From positions 9,416,194 through 9,480,193 of the forward strand of contig OX459100.1 of the NCBI GenBank assembly GCA_949775045.1: a stretch of DNA of 64,000 bases, written 5' to 3'. Positions 34,229 to 45,481 of the stretch are shown in pieces (the first letter of the stretch is position 1; every line of letters starts with the position of its first letter). A program made the position numbers and the translations under genes. The stretch comes from Metridium senile (Eukaryota; Cnidaria; Anthozoa; Actiniaria; Metridiidae). A model generated the notes under the pieces. It ran no database searches. It was not told the DNA's origin and worked only from the letters and a program-made list of their open reading frames with translations.

Positions 34229-35242
34229 ACGTCGATGCGATTATGCTGATGAAAGATGTGGTGTTGACAACGATCATGTTGTTGACGATATATGGTGGTC
34301 GATGATGATGAGGATGTCTATGATGATGATGATGATGATGATGATGATGGTGATGATGATTACGTCGATGACGATTATGCTGATGAAAGATGTGGTGTTG
34401 ACAACGATCATGTTGTTGACGATATATGGTGATCAATGATAATGAGGATGTCTATGATGATGATGGTGATGACCGGGAGGATGATGGTGATGGTAATAAT
34501 AATAATAACAATGACGAATGATGATGATAGTGATGATAACGATCACGATATATGGTGATCGATGATGATGAGGATAACAGTATAACAGTATAACAGTTTA
34601 TTTGCCATTAATCGTAATAATTAAACTTACAGACTATATACATGAAAAAGTTTATATAAAATGGCGAGGATATCTGATAGAAAGCCAAGAGGCTTATTAA
34701 TAACATCAGATCTCCTCTGTATATACAATTTAGTTATACTGCCAATAATTACATGATGGTGTAAGAATAAATTTACAATATAATATAGTACAAAATAATA
34801 TAATATAATATAGACACATATATGTACATACATACAGTTTATATACACACATGATACAACTGTAGACATTCACATATATATCTAGCTATTTACACTAAAT
34901 AAATAAGCCAATGCCTAATCTCCATAACCAGAAATCATATAAGATCTTAATTTAGAATAAGCACTGCTTTGTTTGATTTCATCAGTAAGAGAATTAAAGA
35001 TTGAGGATGTCTATGACGATGATGATGATGATGGTGATGATGATAATAATAATAATTATGATGATGATAATGGTATTGATGATGGCAATGATGATAATAA
35101 TAATGGTGATGATAACGATCGCAATTTATGATGATCGATGATAATGAGGATGTCTATGACGATGATGAAGATGGTGATTATGATAATAATAAGTATAATA
35201 ATGATGATGATGGAAATGATGATGGTGATGACAAAGATGATG

Positions 35243-35276
<34 letters not shown>

Positions 35277-36324
35277 TGATGATGATCACGATAATGAAAC
35301 TGATTATGGTATAAAATGATTTCAATATAAATGTTCATTGATAATCAAAGAAATGAGAATGTTGTTGATGACGATAATGAAACTGATAATGGTATATAAT
35401 GATTTCAATATAAATGTTCATTGATAATCAAAGAAATGATAATGTTGTTGATGACGATAATCCTCATTGTACAAATATTTCCATATTTACAGGAGAGGTA
35501 ACCTGGATGAGCTGAACAGAGCTGGTGGTGTTTACCATTACACTAAGCAGCTGCACGCAAAGTACGGAAAAGTGGCGGGCTTTTGGTGGGGCAAAACCTA
35601 CACCGTTAGTGTTGCTTGTCCTTACCTTTGGAAGGATATAATAACTATGTTTGATAGACCGCGTAAGAAATGTTATTCTTGTCGTTATACATGTACTATA
35701 TGTGTCAATATTGTGACTAACTATCGTCGTCTTCGTCCTCCTCATCAACCCCATCGTCACCACCACCGCTATCACCATCACAGTTTCGATGAGTATCACA
35801 ATTTCCCATCATTGTCATCACTGCATCGCCACAAAAAGCACCATTATCACCATGATAATAATAAGAAATGTTATCATAAGCATTTCACAAGGTGCCAGTG
35901 CTTTAACTAGATTAGTTCAAAAAAGAATATTGTAAATCAACACTACTAATGGACTAAATCTAGAAATATTACAAAGTAGAGATCAAAGATTATCAAAGAT
36001 TTTTTTAAAAACGTCCTAAGTTTAGATGTAAATATGCTGAGTAAATATGTCATTCTAATTTCATCTGGCAGAGAGATGCCACGAAAAAGACCCTATCCAC
36101 ATATGTTTTAGTGTTAGTTTTAGGGACTCATCATCATCCTCCCCACGTACCATCATCATCATTACTATTATCATCATCATCATTACTATTATCATCATCA
36201 TCATTACTATTATCATCATCATCATTACTATCATCATCATCATCATTACTATTATCATCATCATCATTACTATTATCATCATCATCACCACCACCACCAT
36301 CATCATTACTATTATCATCATCAT

Positions 36325-36368
<44 letters not shown>

Positions 36369-39300
36369 ATACCATAATCGTCACCATCTTCGTCATCATC
36401 ATAATACTCACTATCATTACTATCATAATCATCATTATGTTATTTAAAGGGGATCTGTTCAAGTCGTTCGAACCTCTGATTGGTAGGAAGTCAATCCAGT
36501 ACAAGAATGGTGTGGCGGCAAGACAGCTAAGGCAAACGGTCGATAGAAGTTTCACACACGAAGCTGTAGCTAACTATTATGATTGCTTTCTTGAGGTATA
36601 TATATATCACCTGCCCTTATATCCTTCTCCTTCTTCTTGTCCATGTCCTTCTTCTTTTCATTGTTCTCCTTCTCCTTTTCATTGTTCTCCTTCTTCTTCT
36701 CATTGTCCTCCTTCTTCTTCTTGTCCTTCATCTTGTCCTTTTTCTCCTTCTCATTGTCCTTCTCAGGAGTCCTTCTTCTTGTTCTAGCTCCTTCTTCTTG
36801 TCTTTGTTCTTGTCTTCCTTCTTCTTCTCCTTGTCCTTAATCTTGTCCTTCTCATTGTCCTCCTCCTTGTTCTTGTTCTAGTTACTTCACCTTGTCCTAG
36901 CTCCCTTTTCTTCTTGTCCTAGCTCCTTCTTCTTCTTGTCCTTCTCTCTAATTTGTCCTTGTCCTTGTACTCGTCCTTCTTCTTGTCCTTCTGCTTGTCC
37001 GTGTCCTTCTGACCTATTCCTTAATGAACTTTAATGGCAATATTTATCATTTGATTGATGAAGGCAGTGAATAAGAAAGCCCAGCAGTGGATGTCTATTC
37101 CTGTAGGCCAGCACGTCCCTGTGATGGAAAGCATGTTTACCATTGCTATAGAAAGTATCGGTAAAGCTGGCTTGGGAAAAACGTTCAAAGATAGCGTTGT
37201 AAATGAATTTGCTGCTGCTTACAGTGTGGTATGTTTTAATGTTAGAGTGATTTTCATATGACCGTGCAAGGAAATAGACCATTTAAGTTTGTGGTAGTTG
37301 ATAAAGAACAAACGAAAACAATGGGTTTAGTGTTTAATACTAACTATTAATTTGCCTATTCTTTCAGTGCACGGTCATATGAAAATCACTCTAAGGGAGA
37401 AGAAACGTTAGCATTGAGTTAAACCCCAAAAACTGACTGACTGACAGATTGTCTGACTGCATGACTGACTATATGAATTGATTTGATTGGTTGATTATTG
37501 ATAGATTATTGATTGATTTATTATTATTGATTTATTATTATTTATTGATTTATTATTATTGATTTATTATTATTACATTTAGAAAAGCTTGAAACATGAA
37601 TTACTTTAGTTTTTTTTTTTAATTTAGAAATTTTAAAACTGCATTTAGATAGTTTTATATTTTTATCATTTTAAATTACTTGTTTATATTTCTTATTTAA
37701 ATTTTATGTATGTCTGTATATATGTAGGGCCTAGATGAAAATTACTTGTTTAATTCTAGTTACCCTATTGAAATAAAGTGCTTTATTATTATTATTGATT
37801 GATTGATTGATGATATAGTGCTGGAATGAGCTTGAATCGCAACTTGGAGCTCCACCACCAGAAGCAGGGAGTGAAAGAGAAAAGAAATTTGAAGAAGGTT
37901 TGCACAATTACCATCGCCTTCATTAATAATATTTTTAGTTTTCAGTATTGTACGTTTTGGTTTAAATAGCTGTATATTGCAGGTAAAAACTACATGATAA
38001 ATCTCGTACAAATCATGATGAAAGAAAGACGTGAGAATCCCGACGACCAGAAACTCATCATTGATTCATTGATGCACTATGAAGAAATAGACGATGATGA
38101 GGTACGATGATTAAACATTAAAAGTGTATGATGATAAACTGGGTAATAAAAATACAAAATTTAACGAAAAAAAAAATACACGACGTACGTTTCGGGATCT
38201 CCATGATCCCATTTTTAACAACCTCGTCCCCAGGGTCCTCTCCCTTCGCTTTTGGGTGGGGCGGGAAAAGCGAAGGGAGAGGGCCCTGGGAACGTGGCTG
38301 CATTATTAAGTGAATGGAGTACTGCTTTCGTTAAGTTTTGTATCATTATGTATAGATAAACCCCTACAAACCCGATAGCACTGGTTATTTTGGAAATAAT
38401 AAAGACCATAGTTATGAAGATGAAATATGATGTTGATAAAAAATGTGATGACGATGATGAAAATGATGATGATAATGGTGATGATGGTATTGATGATGAT
38501 TATATTGATGATGGCTATTTACATTGATGATTGTGCTGATGATAATGATAACCATGGTGGTGATGACAATGTTGATGATAATGATGATGATCATCATGAT
38601 GATATTTATGATGATGACTATTGACATGATAGTGCTGATTCATTGATGAAGACCACACTTATGAAGATGAAAAATGCTGTACTTATGATGATGATCATGG
38701 AAGTAACGATGATGATATGAAAATGATGATGATAATGGTGGTATTGATGATGATGATGATGATTACATTTATGATATGACTATTGACATTGATGATTGTG
38801 CTGATGATAATAATGCTGTTAATACTTTTACAGCTTGAAGATGATGTATTGACTTTCTTGATTGGTGGCTTTCATACAACTGCTATGAGTAAGGTTAAGT
38901 TGGAATAATTAAAAACCCAAATGGATGGATGAAAGAATGGATAAATGGAGGAGTGAATTAATCTGCGAATGAGCAAATGAACGAAGGAATAGATAAATGG
39001 ATGAATGAATGGATGAAAGAAAATGATTGAATAAATGGATAGATGAATAAATATATTAATGAATGAATGAATAAATGAATGAATGGATAAATATATAAAT
39101 AGGAGAAGTAACGGATGATATAAATATAGAATAATGAAACAAAACGGAAAAACACCAATTATTGAATTACACAAATTTGATAATATATGTTTTTTTTTGC
39201 TGCAGTGATGATCTGGTGTATTTACTACCTGGCCGTTAACCCTAAAATCCAGGAGCACGTTTACCAGGAATTGAAGGACGTTTTAGGTGATGAGGAGATC

Positions 39301-41418
39301 CAGCCGATTATGGCCGGTGAACTTAAGTAAGTACTTTATCAGTTCCGTCTAGGACAATTGATATGTACCTCATGTATTTCACACCGAACGCATTAAGTAC
39401 TTTATGAAATGCACGTAATATGACCAATACTATCTATCGTAAAAGATGTAAAAACTAGCTGGACTATTACTCCTATAAGTCTTTTCCAACTTGGGATGAC
39501 GTATCGTCTTGGAAAACCTTTCTTTTTTTTGTAACTTGTTATCTTCTTTACCTACTTTGTTTGTCATGAATTGAAATGCGTTCGGTGTATATTAAAGTGA
39601 AATACAGATACATGGAAAATAATATAAAATACATATGAAAAAATATCATTTGCCTTGTCGGGACTTGAGCCCACGGTTTCGGCTTATTTCTAGTCCGAAG
39701 TGTTAACCGCTACATCTAATTTGTTTGTACATTAGTTAAGTACCATCCTCGGGAACCCAGGGGTATTCTTCTGTCGCTCGTTTCTCGCTTCCACAACATA
39801 TACCCCTGGGAACGTAGTCTGTTGGAGCTTGTTCCGGAAGTCAAAATTCAGCTCTTTCCTGATTGGTCGACCTTATTAGGTCGACCAATGAAAATCAAGA
39901 TAACCATTCAAAGAAAGTCGTTAAATAAGTTTGAATTTTGACTTCCGGAACAAGCTCCAACAGACTACGTTCCCAGGGGTATATGTTGTGGAAGCGAGAA
40001 ACGAGCGACAGAAGAATACCCCTGGGTTCCCGAGGATGGTTGAGTACCGAAGTAGATTAACTTCTATTAAATATGTTTAAAACACAAATAAATAAATAAT
40101 TTCCTTTTGACAACCTGTTTGACGAGGATGCAACATATTTTAACATTTTTGTAGATATTGTCGACAAGTTCTCGATGAAACCCTGCGATGTGCTTTAGTT
40201 GCACCATGGGGTGCACGGGTCCAGACAGAGCATGACATCATGATTGGCAAATACACCGTGCACAAAGAGGTAAGTATTAGGGGAAGGCAAAATATAAATG
40301 GACCTAAAACAAGTAGCTCAACAACGTAGAATATGGATTTCTGCCTCTCATAACTTTTTATCATTAAAACTCCATGTAACTGGTAATTCTGGAAATCTAT
40401 ACACCTTGTTAATGAGCTATCTTACAAACAGACAACAATTTACTGAACTGAATGTCATTAAATCATCTTCCCTTACTATTGGATATGGCGTACCGCAGGG
40501 CTCCCTACTAGGACCAATACTTTATACTATTTACGTAAATGACCGTGTATATGTATCCAGACTCAGATTCACTGCTCCTACATTGAATATTTCAGCACAC
40601 AAGTATTTTTTCACATGTTGATTTTTGCGGAGACGAAAACCGGAAAACCCCCAAAAATTAAAACACTCATGACATTGTAGCATCAGTAATTTGAGCTCAT
40701 CTTTCTAGACTCCAGTCCTAATACCGTTCGGCGTTGTGATGCACGATCCTGAAATATTCCCAGAACCAGAAAGGTGAGTCACAGATTTATCTTTTCCCTA
40801 TTATTATGTTTTTGCTCTGTATACAGTAAAATAATATACGTCCATACAAGTGATACAATCTCGCATGACAGAGAATTGTAATAATTCTAAAAGCACTAAA
40901 GCAAACGAATAATAACAGTGCGAATCGAAAAACCGTGGGCACCGAGAGATATTTCAGTAACAGTTTATTGTTTGGCGGTGAACAATGTGAAACGACTTGC
41001 TAACTAAACGAAGTTTATCTGTCTACAAATCAGTCAAACGTCTTCCAGTGAGGGAGTTGTTTCTGGTTGCTCAATTAACAGAATTAACGATACACGATTT
41101 CTGAAATGTTAGTACTGGATGTCCACAGTTTTTTGATTCGCACTGTAAATCTCTTCAATCTTCTTAAGGTTTGATCCAGACCGGTTTAGTCCTGAGAATA
41201 CCAAACATCGCCCTCCACTTGCCTACCAGCCGTTTGGCTTTGCTGGTAAAAGAAAGTGTCCTGCCTGGAGGTTCTCCTTATCAGAAGGACTCGTCTTCAT
41301 GTCTGTCTTCTTCAGACGATTCCAGATCAAGCTTGTAGAAGGACAGAACGTTGAGGCAGTGCATCGTTTTGTCACAGCACCAAAAGAAGAGTTCTGGGTC
41401 CTTATCGATAAGCGATAA
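32987..41418 (+). CDS. CYP20A1: Cytochrome P450, CYP20 family, 12 exons
   Basis: Exons 32987-33058, 33477-33529, 35493-35662, 36450-36595, 37064-37228, 37819-37897, 37983-38101, 38834-38888, 39206-39326, 40155-40269, 40709-40773 and 41169-41418. All junctions are GT-AG and phases agree, giving 469 residues (human CYP20A1: 462). Exon 1 is a membrane anchor (MDLHLVLICALLTVIVVLAF) for ER-type insertion; exon 2 has the IPGP hinge. GNLDELNRAGG and FWWGKT match the CYP20 N-terminal region. The I helix reads LIGGFHTT (279-284) with His in place of the usual acid. ExxR is Glu335-Arg338 (DETLR). The haem loop is FGFAGKRKCPAWRF with Cys417 as thiolate ligand. The tail EGQNVEAVHRFVTAPKEEFW is CYP20-like. 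CYP20 is an orphan P450 with no established substrate. Introns hold microsatellites, MITEs and LINE pieces; no frame damage seen. Confidence 0.92.
33719..33831. mobile_element. Foldback MITE, copy 2
   Basis: TACCTAGCGAGCAGAGGTAT and ATGCTAGCTTGCAGGGTTA arms with inner TTTCTCTTACC / GGTAAGAGAAA and AGCGACGAGAAG / CTTTTCTCATCGCT. Same family as 2-108; in CYP20 intron 2. Confidence 0.75.
33940..34450. repeat. Tandem repeat of about 127-140 bp built on (GAT)n
   Basis: Four units of GATGATGATTACGTCGATGA, GAAAGATGTGGTGTTGACAA, GATCATGTTGTTGACGATAT and a (GAT)n run; GATATATGGTG recurs near 34020, 34160, 34287 and 34421. In CYP20 intron 2. Unit length varies with the GAT run. Confidence 0.88.
35010..35460. 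repeat. (GAT)n/(AAT)n microsatellite and an 86-bp duplication
   Basis: GATGATGATAATAATAAT-type sequence ends in a tandem pair of about 86 bp (near 35292-35377 and 35378-35460) sharing TTTCAATATAAATGTTCATT and GATAATCAAAGAAATGA. The pair ends 30 bp before CYP20 exon 3. Confidence 0.85.
36130..36435. repeat. (CAT)n microsatellite with 21-bp internal unit
   Basis: CATCATCATTACTATTATCAT recurs about seven times within a longer CAT tract, ending just before CYP20 exon 4. Pseudo-frames on both strands come from the trinucleotide repeat. Confidence 0.9.
36610..37010. repeat. Polypyrimidine repeat (CCTTCTTCTTGT)n
   Basis: About 400 bp of CTTCTTCTTGTCC, CTCATTGTCC and CTAGCTCC variants, almost pure pyrimidine plus G on this strand, in CYP20 intron 4. 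Such tracts can form triplex DNA; that is inference. Confidence 0.88.
37242..37394. mobile_element. MITE, 153 bp, TTAGAGTGATTTTCATATGA ends
   Basis: TTAGAGTGATTTTCATATGA and TCATATGAAAATCACTCTAA are perfect inverted repeats, extended by CCGTGCA / TGCACGG. It starts 13 bp after the donor of CYP20 exon 5. Confidence 0.9.
37640..37810 (+). mobile_element. 5'-truncated LINE 3' end
   Basis: TATGTAGGGCCTAGATGAAA, TAGTTACCCTATTGAAATAA and AGTGCTTTATTATT followed by (ATTG)n resemble the 3' UTR and tail of CR1/L2-type LINEs in cnidarian-like genomes. The (GATT)n tail runs to within about 8 bp of CYP20 exon 6. Confidence 0.6.
38219..38303. mobile_element. Short foldback MITE
   Basis: CCAGGGTCCTCTCCCTTCGC and GCGAAGGGAGAGGGCCCTGG pair around TTTTGGGTGGGGCGGGAAAA. 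In CYP20 intron 7. Confidence 0.85.
38430..38800. repeat. Degenerate (GAT)n tract
   Basis: GATGATGATAATGGTGATGA-type sequence with two partial copies of a longer block (ATTGATGATTGTGCTGATGA at about 38523 and 38788). In CYP20 intron 7. Confidence 0.8.
38925..39110. repeat. (GAATGGAT/AATGAATA)n minisatellite
   Basis: Tetranucleotide-based GAATGGATGAATAAATGA repeats in CYP20 intron 8. Confidence 0.8.
39648..39717 (-). ncRNA. tRNA-like segment (SINE-type)
   Basis: Minus strand has GTAGCGGTTAACAC (A-box-like) and GGCTCAAGTCCCG (B-box-like) about 40 bp apart. A diverged relative, with the same CCCACGGTTTC segment, lies near 52085-52160. Probably a tRNA-derived SINE part, not a tRNA gene. Confidence 0.45.
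39742..40040. mobile_element. Foldback MITE, 299 bp, near-perfect arms
   Basis: ACCATCCTCGGGAACCCAGG and CCTGGGTTCCCGAGGATGGT arms extend for about 110 bp each with almost no mismatch (TTCTGTCGCTCGTTTCTCGC, GTCTGTTGGAGCTTGTTCCG). A second palindrome, ATTGGTCGACCT/AGGTCGACCAAT, sits at the centre. In CYP20 intron 9. Low divergence suggests a recent insertion. Confidence 0.9.
40355..40540 (+). pseudogene. LINE reverse transcriptase fragment
   Basis: Translation includes LYTLLMSYLTNRQQFTELN and the reverse transcriptase motif GYGVPQGSLLGPILYTIYVN followed by D. Only this internal piece is present, in CYP20 intron 10 in the sense direction. It is a dead LINE fragment, probably CR1/L2-like. Confidence 0.85.
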
Positions 41419-41559
41419 TAAGAGGTTATTAACCGAGCGTGATGTTTGTACGTGAAAATATCTGACCGAGGCCAGGAATGGGACTCCAATTGTCTAATGG
41501 TAGCAGTAGTAGTGCAGGGATGAAATTATCCTTTTTTCGTGAGGTAGCTGAGGTGGACA

Positions 41560-41860
41560 CAAGAGAGAATCTACTACAAGAATCTACTACAAGAATCTAC
41601 TACAAGAATCTAATACTAGAATCTACTAATAAAATCTACTACAAGAATCCACTAATAGAATCTAACTAATAGCATCTACTAATAAAATCTACTACTAGAA
41701 TCTACTAATAAAATCTACTACTAGAATCTACCACTAGAATCTACTACTAGAATCTACTAATAAAATCTACTACTAGAATCTACTACTAGAATCTACTAAT
41801 AAAATCTACTACTAGAATCTACTACTAGAATCTACTACTAGAATCTACTACTAAAATCTG
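41560..41860. repeat. 12-13-bp tandem repeat (AATCTACTACTAG)n
   Basis: About 24 units of AATCTACTACTAG and AATCTACTAATAA variants begin some 140 bp after the CYP20 stop. Several units contain AATAAA. Confidence 0.9.
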
Positions 41861-42951
41861 TAGCGTGGTCAAAGTGTCCTGCATGGCGAGATGGTCCTCG
41901 ATGGTATCAACCAATCACAGGCACGGTTATTTTCAGCCAATCATTTTACATGGTGAAGTGGTCTTGACCAGGATTTCACGAGGGGAGGGGGCTCGGTAAA
42001 TGTTTGAACTACATGTTGGTTGGAGTCCATTACTGGTATGATTACAGCCTTATCGTAATAAGTGATAAAGTTTGAATTGTTTTACGTCTTGTTTTCTGGC
42101 TATCTAATCCCCAATGTTTTGCTAAGGTAAGCGTATTAGTATTAGTATTGTACTACGAATTTAATACATAGTTACACTCAATGCTATTTTATTAAATGCA
42201 GCTCATTTTTGGTATTTTACATCATGAGCTTAGTTTTTATTATTTCAAATTGTTCTATGGCTTTTGCTGTAATCTTCTTGTTCTATGACCCTTATTTATT
42301 TGGAATTATCATTTCTTTTTGCGTGGAGGTTGAAGTGGAATAATAGCTATATGAAACATCGATCGAACATCAGCTTAAAATCTAGATGCTTCATGGCCTT
42401 TAGTGCTTCAAAACGAATTTGTTATACTTACCGGGTACTTAGCATGTAAAGTTAAGCTTATATATACTTTTTCCACTTGCTTTGAAAGCAATCGCCAATT
42501 CGATGACCGTGAGTGAGAGTGTTTTTTTTTTAATTATAAGTTTAATACTTGAATTTCTGTGCAAACGATGCACAGATGAACAATTGAACAAAGAATTCTA
42601 ATGAACTTTATTGTATTGAATTGACATTGTTTATCCTAGATATGCTAATATGTACTATACATGTATACCACTTCTGTCAGTGAAGTGTCAGTCTTCATGT
42701 AAATCGAGTAAAGTTATGAAGCTACAAACTTAGTGTGGTCATGTTTCGTATGAATATCCCACAATTTCTGCATGCACGCGATTGAAGATCTAGACATATT
42801 TATATTGCATATTATGACTCATTCGAATGACTGTATTTCCCTTTGTTCAAAGATGAAGTCATTTTCTGATATTCCATATTATATTCCATATTTTAGCATT
42901 TGTTATTGCTAGAGACCGAGTTTTAATAAAGCCAATTTATAGTACAGTAAA

Positions 42952-43368
42952 AAACCACACATACTGTAAGAACCACTACTTTTCGAGGTAAAGCTTTTCG
43001 AAATTAGGCTAAGGTGGTTCTTAACTGGTTCTTATTTACAAAGGAAAAACAATTTCCCTTATATAGTGTTTTTTATGTTATATAAATTGTTATGTAGAAG
43101 CATCTGAATGATGAATTAATGTATTCTCATTGAGAACTAACTGATCATACATTTGTAAAACATTTTTCTTGTATTGCATGATTTTAAATTTGGTCATCTT
43201 CAGACTCAACTTATATTTTTTCAAACCTTTTTATATAAGAACCAGTCAAATTTTTTTAGGCTAAAGTGGTTCTATTTTTAACAGGACTGGTGCTTAAAAA
43301 GCAAATTTTAGCCTGGTAGTTCTTAATTATAATCCACTGGTTCTTATATGCAGGTTTTTTATAACTGT
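42952..43368. mobile_element. MITE, 417 bp, ACAGT ends
   Basis: ACAGTAAAAAACCACACATA and the complement of GCAGGTTTTTTATAACTGT pair imperfectly; AAGAACCACT / AGTGGTTCTT-type motifs recur inside in both orientations. Non-coding. Confidence 0.65.
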
Positions 43369-43574
43369 ATAGCATTTAAATTCTTTTTCAACTCCAGCTC
43401 TCCTATGAATTATACAGCATTACATTTTATTGCGGACATATTACATATATTGAGTGCCACAAATAGACAATTTTTTTTATTTTCCAACAAACCGTGTAAT
43501 TTTTTTAGAATGGTATTTATGATCCTTTTTTAGAATTGTATGAATAATGTTTTAGCTACATTCTACCTGGATAT

Positions 43575-43830
43575 CTAGAAATATTCATCGAAAATGTCCA
43601 AAAGAGAGCGTTTAACATCATATTTCCACTATTGTCATACGATCAAGCTTTACAGCGATGTGGGATGTCGATCCCCACAGTGAATATTTAGGAGGGAAAA
43701 AATTGGTAGTGACTTTATTCATAACTTAAAAGACACTAGCTTCATGAATAATCTTCTACCAAAAGTTACTACTGTCGACCACGGATACTCCTTAAGATCT
43801 GGAGTTACCAAACAGGACAAATGTTTAGGA
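43575..43830 (+). pseudogene. LINE reverse transcriptase C-terminal remnant
   Basis: Reads ENVQKRAFNIIFPLLSYDQA then LQRCGMSIPTV and a stop; a second frame resumes with FIHNLKDTSFMNNLLPKVTT and YSLRSG. This is the region after the polymerase domain of CR1/L2-type LINEs. Frame breaks show it is dead. Confidence 0.8.
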
Positions 43831-45094
43831 AAAACTGGACGATTAAATAAATTTGTAACCTACAGATATCAGTAACTTGCCCATACAATGCTATTAGTGT
43901 GAATTCTATTATCAATCCAATTTATATGTGTAGTAAGTATGCTGACTAATCATGTAATTTAGCATTTAAGTAATGATCCTTATAAAACAATAGCACTTCC
44001 TTTTGTTCTGCGGCATTTCACTTTCCCTACATCCAAATTGTGAGATTTTTTCTAAAGGGATGTATTGACATTACACAGCACGTTTTGGAAGAACAATTTG
44101 TGTTTACTCGTTTCTGCAAAGTTTTATATAGGTTGAGTTAAAAGTTTTAAACCAATCATAGTCAGAGACAAAAGAAAGGAAAGGAAGGCAATTTGCATTG
44201 TTCCCCACATAGAATTTCTCTATAATTTAACCTTATTAGAACTATTTTTATAAGGAAATTATTGCATTAATAAGAAATAAGTTGATTTGATTATCCACAA
44301 AGTTATGGCAATTTTTCATGTTTCAACCAATCAGACGACCAGTTTAAACAATACTACAATTATCACCTTTGCACATTCCTTGCCATTCCTGCTATCATTC
44401 TTACGTGGATCGTTACTTTAGCTATAATATGATGAAATATATAAACAGATTATTATTATTGTTATTTACCTAAAAAAGATCCCAAAGAAAAAGTTTTAAT
44501 CCTCTTGAAAATGCGTTGCGGATATTACGCTGCGGACATTATACTTTTTATACATGCACCAGAAATAGATCTTAAATGTAAATTTGAAAAATCTAAAAGT
44601 TTCTGATTTAACTAATGACTTAATTCAGAACAAAATTTTGCTGACAAAGATGAATTAACTGAATTATTCAATATATCAAAATCAACATCAACATCAACAA
44701 TGAATAATAAAACATTAATATACATTGAACTGTCTCATATTAGTATATAGCTTAACTTGTATATATATTATATAATATATACTTAGTGACCATAATAGTT
44801 ATACAGTGGTTTTGAGTGGCATACCATGGAATATCCTGCAAGTCACTTGTATTTTCTAGTGCATACAAGCCTTTAGGCTAGTGTTAATGCAAAGAAAATA
44901 CAAGTGACGAGTGGGATATTCACATTATGTCCGGGAAAACATTGTATAAGGGAAGAACTATACCACCTATTATAAAATAACTATTTGAAATCACATATTT
45001 TGATTGGTTGAGGCGGGTGCATTATGAGAGCACAAAGCAGTTGATCAATTTGTATTTTATAAAAGAAATAGAAAACTTGCTTTCTGTGCTGTAT
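43831..45094. other. AT-rich spacer with one foldback
   Basis: No gene recognised. The only clear structure is the inverted repeat at 44829-44921. Confidence 0.45.
44829..44921. repeat. Inverted repeat, 93 bp
   Basis: GAATATCCTGCAAGTCACTT and AAGTGACGAGTGGGATATTC with GTATTTTCT / AGAAAATAC form a stem around a 30-bp loop. Confidence 0.7.
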
Positions 45095-45202
45095 GTAGTG
45101 TTTACAACATGAGCGGCCGTGTTGTATCGGCAGATACAATCGCAAGCCGAAGGCGCGCGATTGTATCGCCGATACAACACGGACGCGAATGTTGTAAACT
45201 AC
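45095..45202. repeat. Foldback palindrome, 108 bp
   Basis: GTAGTGTTTACAACATGAGC and the complement of GCGAATGTTGTAAACTAC; inner CCGTGTTGTATCGG / CCGATACAACACGG and ACAATCGC / GCGATTGT. GC-rich core in AT-rich surroundings. Confidence 0.8.
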
Positions 45203-45481
45203 TTAAAAAATGTCTAGGTTAGCTCTTTCATATTTAACCAAAATTTTCAAGATTAAAATAAATTTTGCCGTAAAATTACCAGTTAAAACTTATGCAAATC
45301 AGGATATACAACACTAGTGTTGTATCAGATTTACAACACCCGTCATGGTCATGATTTCTTTTGAAAATGTCTCATTAATTATTCATGAATTTTTTAAGTA
45401 TAGTTTAATAAACGTGCAGGAGTGTTTTATCAGGTTTAAAATCCCGAGAGCGAAACACGTTCTGTGAGTTTATTGAACGGC

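Larger units (their letters stand above)
41419..43574. other. CYP20 3' flank, repeats, no gene seen
   Basis: Contains the tandem repeat at 41560-41860 and a MITE at 42952-43368. AATAAA occurs many times in the tandem repeat and again in GTTTTAATAAAGCC near 42922, so the CYP20 poly(A) site cannot be fixed from sequence. No coding exon recognised. Confidence 0.45.

Noticed and set aside
34025..34249. Asp-rich frame in the GAT repeats
   Set aside because: Artefact of (GAT)n repeats in CYP20 intron 2; no splice link to CYP20 exons.
33940..34450. CRISPR-like array
   Set aside because: Units of about 127-140 bp repeat in full, spacers included, and the context is a eukaryotic intron; it is a minisatellite.
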